This document shows positions 6,777-10,219 of a DNA stretch of 10,219 bases, in pieces; position 1 is the first letter of the stretch, and every line of letters begins with the position of its first letter. Source of the stretch: a candidate division WOR-3 bacterium (lineage in GTDB: Bacteria > SDB-A); the NCBI GenBank assembly GCA_016934535.1, contig JAFGSQ010000067.1, positions 1 through 10,219 on the forward strand, written 5' to 3'. The translations under genes and the position numbers were made by a program. The notes under the pieces are model-generated. The model was not told the DNA's origin. It was given only the letters and a program-made list of their open reading frames with translations, and made no database searches.

Positions 6777-8161
6777 AAATTTATTTATTTGCGGTTTTAT
6801 TGTGTATGACGCAGATTTTATACCCTTCCAACGATGATATATTCGAAAGAGCCGGTGAAAAAGCGTTTAACGTCGCGTCTTTTCTGAATTCAATCGGCGA
6901 CGATACAAAAGCCGGATACGCGCTCAATCTCCTTGAAATACTCGGCAGCATAGATCTTCTGGAATTTGATTCGGCGCTTTTCAGTGGCAATCTAGATTGT
7001 TCGATGGAATTACTCGCGAAAAAATCTTTACCCGATTCAATCTTTGTCAAATACCTGCTCGATTACAGAATATTTTTCGAACCGCCGTCATCATACAAAC
7101 AATTACTCAAGGAGTTTTTTGAAAGTGAAACGGCAATCTCTGAAGACGCGATCACAACAGCTCGAGTTATAAACGACTGGACTCGTTCGTCTCTTTTAAC
7201 TGATTCGTTTAACCTTCTGGGTCCAGGCAGATCCGTGATGCGAATTTTTTACGAAAAATCGGCTACCGAGAGAGAGACAAATATTTTTATTGTTGCCGCC
7301 CTGAGATCCCTCGGTTTTCCATCGAGACTCGTTTTTCTTCCGGCAGGGACAAAGATAGAAAAAAGCTACGAATGGATAGAGATATACGTCCCAAATTCCT
7401 GGGTGCCTTTTTATCCTGACGACGCCTCATTTTCGGGCGATTTTACTTACCCCGATGAAAAGTACGGAGTCAGCGCCGTTTATGCTTTTGGTGCCGGTGA
7501 AATTGAAATGCTGACAGAAAATTATGCATTGACTGGAACGGTTCAGGTTGAACCGGACTCTTTTTCAACGGACGTCTGCGATTATTCGATCGGCATTGTA
7601 TGCGGAGGAGCCATAAAGGTTTTTGATTATTTCGATTTTCCGGATGAAGCCGATGAATTATTTTCAGCTCGCCTCGGAAGAGGGGAGTATTTGTTTGTAA
7701 CCGGGTTGAGAGACGAGAGCGGTTCCGCGGCAGTAAATATGTTCACGTTTGACGTTGAGCCCGGAGAAACCGTGAAGATGGCCTTGGAACAGCCTGAATT
7801 TCCCGTGATCCGTGAAACCGATGAATTGCCCCCGCAAATATTCGAGCGCCTTTCCGCTCTTTCTTTGGAGACGCCCTGTGTAATAATTTGCGGAGATGTG
7901 GAATCCGAGCCGTTTGAGAGGATGCTTGAAATAATAACTCTGGAAGCTGAAAACGTCAGGATATACCTTCCCGATCCGGTTTTATTTCATTCTCTGGAAC
8001 AGGAGGAATACGAACTTCTAATCGGAACAGATATTGAAACCCCTTTGATCGTCGGTTTATCATCTGATCCTGAAAAATGCTTTGTCAGGACAGGATTCAA
8101 TCTCGGTATCGGTGAAAAACTTCGCGAATGGATAAAAACTCTCAGGGAGGAAAACAGATGA
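6773..8161 (+). CDS. Exported pseudo-transglutaminase paralogue, possible thioredoxin-like C-terminus
   Basis: A 462-residue protein with a clear signal peptide (MKIYLFAVLLCMTQILYPS). Residues about 95-220 align without gaps, across the three catalytic positions, with the core of the preceding protein: GFPSR (181-185) matches GIPAR and YEWIEIYV matches HAWTEVFV. However, catalytic Cys is Glu166, His is Tyr199 and Asp is Tyr214, so it should lack that chemistry. Residues about 250-340 form a beta-sandwich (GRGEYLFVTGLRDESG) like domains of large secreted transglutaminases. Residues about 365-457 suggest a thioredoxin fold (CVIICGDVESEP, a TPLIVGLS cis-Pro-like turn, EKLREWI) without CxxC. I chose ATG 6773 over 6713 because it forms the ATGA overlap, has GAGGA at 6764-6768 and opens the signal peptide. 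It may bind, scaffold or regulate its active partner. Confidence 0.8.
   Translation: MKIYLFAVLLCMTQILYPSNDDIFERAGEKAFNVASFLNSIGDDTKAGYALNLLEILGSIDLLEFDSALFSGNLDCSMELLAKKSLPDSIFVKYLLDYRIFFEPPSSYKQLLKEFFESETAISEDAITTARVINDWTRSSLLTDSFNLLGPGRSVMRIFYEKSATERETNIFIVAALRSLGFPSRLVFLPAGTKIEKSYEWIEIYVPNSWVPFYPDDASFSGDFTYPDEKYGVSAVYAFGAGEIEMLTENYALTGTVQVEPDSFSTDVCDYSIGIVCGGAIKVFDYFDFPDEADELFSARLGRGEYLFVTGLRDESGSAAVNMFTFDVEPGETVKMALEQPEFPVIRETDELPPQIFERLSALSLETPCVIICGDVESEPFERMLEIITLEAENVRIYLPDPVLFHSLEQEEYELLIGTDIETPLIVGLSSDPEKCFVRTGFNLGIGEKLREWIKTLREENR
8145..8150 (+). promoter_or_regulatory. Ribosome binding site of the SDR gene
   Basis: GGGAGG lies 7 bases before ATG 8158. It fixes the SDR start there rather than at an in-frame ATG at 8128, which would add ten residues ahead of the family's normal N-terminus and lie inside the upstream gene. 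Confidence 0.85.
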
Positions 8162-9162
8162 GACTTATGGTTACGGGAGGAGCCGGTTTTATCGGGTCTA
8201 ACTATATAAGACAAAGGTTCATCAGGAATCCGTCCGATGAAATATTGAATTACGACCTTCTGACTTACGCAGGAAATCCTGAAAACCTGCGCGACATGGA
8301 AAAAAGCTCATACTCCTATGTATTCGAAAAAGGTGACATATGCGATTCTGAAAGAGTAAGAAGCGTTTTGAAGAACTTTAAACCCGAGGCTGTAATAAAT
8401 TTCGCCGCGGAAAGTCACAACAGTTATTCCGTTCTTGACCCCGGTGTTTTTTTCAGAACAAACGCAATGGGAACCCAAAACTTGCTCGAATGCGCAAGGC
8501 TCGAGTACGTGGAGAGGTTCCATCACATTTCCACCTGTGAAGTTTACGGAGACATGGATTTAAATGACAACGGCTCGTTCACCGAGAGTTCTCCATACAG
8601 ACCAAAGACAGTATATAACGCTTCAAAAGCCGCCGCGGATCATGCTGTCCGGGCGTATCAAAATGTCTTCGGTTTGAAAACGACAATTTCCGTTTGCTGC
8701 AACAATTACGGTCCCTATCAGTATCCTGAAAAACTAATACCGCTTTTTTTAACCAGAATATTCGAAGGGGGAAAAATCCCTGTTTACAGAAGCAGTGCGA
8801 ACAAAAGAGAATGGCTTCACGTCCTGGATCACTGCTCGGCAATAGATGCTGTTCTCCAAAGAGGAAAAATTGGCGAGACATACAACATAGGGAGTTCGGT
8901 TGAAAAGAGCGTTGAAGAAATTGCTGAAACTCTCATGAAACTTACATCCGCTCCTGAAGGAACAAAAACTTACGTCGAAGACAGACCGGGGCACGACAGA
9001 AGATATCTTTTAAACAGCTCCAAAATCAGAAATGAGCTCGGATGGAAACCTGAAATAGATTTCGACGATGGAATTTCTCGCACAGTCGAATGGTTCAGAG
9101 AAAACGAAAAGTGGTGGAAGAATTTGATAAAAAAATCTTCAGTTGACGAGACGGCGTGGTGA
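8158..9162 (+). CDS. RmlB-like nucleotide-sugar dehydratase/epimerase (extended SDR) with altered active site
   Basis: A 334-residue cytoplasmic NAD(P)-dependent enzyme closest in pattern to dTDP-glucose 4,6-dehydratase. Seen: Rossmann VTGGAGFIGSN (5-15), YDLLTYAGNPENL (32-44), GDICD (59-63), FAAESH (82-87), catalytic Tyr153/Lys157 in YNASKAAADH, NNYGPYQYPEKLIPL (182-196), DRPGHDRRY and GW.P near the end. Length suits the family. Departures from RmlB: STCEVYG (125-131) has Cys127 for the Asp of the Thr-Asp-Glu dehydration triad; HNSYS (87-91) replaces HVDRS; YRSS (210-213) replaces YGDG at the nucleotide-sugar loop. Thr126 and Glu128 remain. A small residue at 127 recalls GDP-mannose dehydratase and UDP-glucuronate decarboxylase (TSE), so activity may differ from RmlB. 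Its start overlaps the previous stop (ATGA). No rmlA, rmlC or rmlD is beside it. Confidence 0.85.
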   Translation: MRLMVTGGAGFIGSNYIRQRFIRNPSDEILNYDLLTYAGNPENLRDMEKSSYSYVFEKGDICDSERVRSVLKNFKPEAVINFAAESHNSYSVLDPGVFFRTNAMGTQNLLECARLEYVERFHHISTCEVYGDMDLNDNGSFTESSPYRPKTVYNASKAAADHAVRAYQNVFGLKTTISVCCNNYGPYQYPEKLIPLFLTRIFEGGKIPVYRSSANKREWLHVLDHCSAIDAVLQRGKIGETYNIGSSVEKSVEEIAETLMKLTSAPEGTKTYVEDRPGHDRRYLLNSSKIRNELGWKPEIDFDDGISRTVEWFRENEKWWKNLIKKSSVDETAW

Positions 9163-9164
9163 AC

Positions 9165-10004
9165 TCAGAATTTTTTCATTACGAGAACGTCGTCTTCCTT
9201 ACCCTCGTGCCATGTGTTGAAACCGATTTTTTTAAGTTCTTTCAGCATTTCTTTTGAATACCCGGGGATCATTACGGTCAGATATTCCTCGTTTGAACCT
9301 CTTGCTGTTTTCGAGAAAGCGGGCATTAAAGTGAGCGTGTAATCGCTTGCAGGTACGAGCGGAGTCATGATGTCCCTGAATGCGTGCTTGGGCTGAAGAA
9401 ACAGCATTCCCTTGTAACTGAACATTAAGCTTTTTCTTTCGAGCCAGATATGCGTGTCCGAACACTTTTTTACAAATTCCCAGCCCAAAGGTATGTGTTT
9501 TTGGTAGCCGCATTTTTCGACAAAGAGTTTGAAATCATTAACTTGCTTGATTTCCTCTTCTGCGCAAGGTTCGAATTTATCAGTTTCGGCAGAAAAAGAA
9601 GTGAATGATTCTTCAAGACGAAAACCGTCCCTTGTAGAAAGAGACAGCGACTCTTCATTGAGATAGTATGTGGCGAATTCGGCAGTAGTCACTGTTCCGT
9701 TCGATTGAAGTTCAGCCGCTTTTTTAGCGGTGAAATCGTAGAGAATCCTTCCCCAACCTTTACTCTGATAATCCTTGTGAACACGTAAACCTTCCAGCCA
9801 AGCTGTTTTACAGGGATAAACTGAAATTTTTACGGTTCCGATGACTCGCCTTTCGCTTTCCAGCGCCCAAAAATTCCCATCCTCGATCCAGTCCGAGAAG
9901 ACGTCTTCAAGAAAATCGTGACCGTCCCACGTGTTTTTTGATATGTCTGTTATGAAGGGTAAATCATCTATAGTGCATTCTCTGAGGGTGTAGTTTTTAT
10001 CCAT
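9165..10004 (-). CDS. GNAT-family N-acetyltransferase with extra C-terminal domain
   Basis: A 279-residue protein, longer than a single GNAT domain of about 150. Residues 5-135 are a GNAT fold: RECTIDDLPFI start, WALESERRVIGTVKI beta-strands, then motif A LEGLRVHKDYQSKGWGRILY (70-89) with acetyl-CoA loop Q80-SKGWG, and NEESLSLSTRDGF (116-128) as motif B. Residues about 150-279 carry a second region (GWEFV, MFLQP-type strands, YLTVMIP, LKELKKIGFNTWHEG, VLVMKKF) whose end resembles the tail of another, degenerate GNAT unit. The acetyl acceptor cannot be predicted. The start is well supported by GGAGGT (10014-10009) 4 bases upstream. It is transcribed alone, converges on the SDR gene with a 2-base gap, and has a candidate promoter upstream. 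Confidence 0.85.
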   Translation of the reverse strand: MDKNYTLRECTIDDLPFITDISKNTWDGHDFLEDVFSDWIEDGNFWALESERRVIGTVKISVYPCKTAWLEGLRVHKDYQSKGWGRILYDFTAKKAAELQSNGTVTTAEFATYYLNEESLSLSTRDGFRLEESFTSFSAETDKFEPCAEEEIKQVNDFKLFVEKCGYQKHIPLGWEFVKKCSDTHIWLERKSLMFSYKGMLFLQPKHAFRDIMTPLVPASDYTLTLMPAFSKTARGSNEEYLTVMIPGYSKEMLKELKKIGFNTWHEGKEDDVLVMKKF

Positions 10005-10033
10005 TTAAACCTCCGTATGATTATTAAAAAAGT

Positions 10034-10062
10034 AATTTATCAAATCATTCGCTTTTATACAA
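10034..10062 (-). promoter_or_regulatory. Candidate promoter for the GNAT gene
   Basis: The minus strand has TTGTAT (10062-10057), a 17-base spacer and TAAATT (10039-10034). The start point would be near 10027, leaving a leader of about 23 bases that includes the GGAGGT site. The boxes are only moderate matches in an AT-rich stretch. Confidence 0.4.
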
Positions 10063-10095
10063 GGAGTTTGCGAATTCATCAGGGATGTTTTTTTC

Positions 10096-10123
10096 TTGAC
10101 ACGGCTGTTCATTCCTGTAGAAT
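10096..10123 (+). promoter_or_regulatory. Promoter of the tRNA gene
   Basis: A perfect TTGACA (10096-10101), a 16-base spacer and TAGAAT (10118-10123) lie just upstream of the tRNA. Transcription would start near 10130, about 5 bases before the mature 5' end. This is a strong bacterial sigma70-type promoter and supports a bacterial host. Confidence 0.8.
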
Positions 10124-10134
10124 TAGACGGAATT

Positions 10135-10208
10135 GGGTCCGTAGCTCAGTCGGTTAGAGCATCTGACTCATAATCAGGTGGTCGTAGGTTCGAGTCCTAC
10201 CGGGCCCA
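10135..10208 (+). tRNA. tRNA with anticodon CAT (elongator Met or Ile2)
   Basis: A full 74-base cloverleaf: 7-bp acceptor stem GGGTCCG/CGGGCCC with one T-G pair, D stem GCTC/GAGC, anticodon stem TCTGA/TCAGG, loop CTCATAA with CAT at 34-36, 5-base variable region, T arm GTAGG/CCTAC with loop TTCGAGT, and discriminator A at 10208. It is not an initiator: position 1 pairs with 72 and the three G-C pairs of the anticodon stem are absent. CAT also serves tRNA-Ile2 after lysidine modification by TilS, and the sequence alone does not decide between the two. The CCA end is not encoded (TT follows), so a CCA-adding enzyme is needed. Confidence 0.95.
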
Positions 10209-10219
10209 TTGACAATTAA

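Noticed and set aside
8128-8157. Upstream in-frame start for the SDR gene
   Set aside because: It adds ten residues ahead of the Rossmann glycine motif and ignores the strong GGGAGG placed for the ATG at 8158.
10135-10208. Initiator tRNA-fMet
   Set aside because: Bases 1 and 72 pair and the anticodon stem lacks the three consecutive G-C pairs of initiators.
1-10219. CRISPR array, insertion sequence, phage or integrated element
   Set aside because: No regularly spaced repeats, terminal inverted repeats, transposase or integrase motifs were seen. The tRNA at the right edge could be an attachment target but no duplicated 3' end is visible in this window.

Overview
The window looks like chromosomal DNA from a Gram-negative (two-membrane) bacterium. 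It has sigma70-type promoter boxes, Shine-Dalgarno sites, exported proteins, a predicted outer-membrane beta-barrel and tightly packed ATGA/TAATG gene junctions. The sequence alone does not fix the lineage. An uncultured, deep-branching group such as WOR-3/TA06 or a relative of the FCB superphylum would fit, but that is a guess.

Left half (1-4288, minus strand): a three-gene operon read gatE-gatD-folC. GatE and GatD together form the tRNA-dependent amidotransferase that converts Glu-tRNA(Gln) to Gln-tRNA(Gln). This heterodimer is textbook-archaeal, since bacteria normally use GatCAB or GlnRS, so finding it in a bacterial setting is the most striking point here. folC (folate polyglutamylation) follows gatD after 9 bases and runs off the left edge.

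Middle (4375-9162, plus strand): a second operon diverging from gatE across an 86-base gap. It encodes a predicted outer-membrane beta-barrel protein, an exported transglutaminase-like protein with an intact Cys-His-Asp triad, a paralogue of that protein in which all three catalytic positions are substituted, and an RmlB-like nucleotide-sugar SDR enzyme with Cys in place of the active-site Asp. The last two junctions are ATGA overlaps, so the three downstream genes are probably translated together. An envelope-associated function is likely; the substrate is unknown.

Right end (9165-10219): a GNAT-family acetyltransferase on the minus strand ends tail-to-tail 2 bases from the SDR gene. Beyond it are a strong promoter and a tRNA gene with anticodon CAT (elongator Met or Ile2) without an encoded CCA. 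No insertion sequence, CRISPR array, long repeat or convincing intrinsic terminator was seen. No gene-free stretch exceeds 300 bases.
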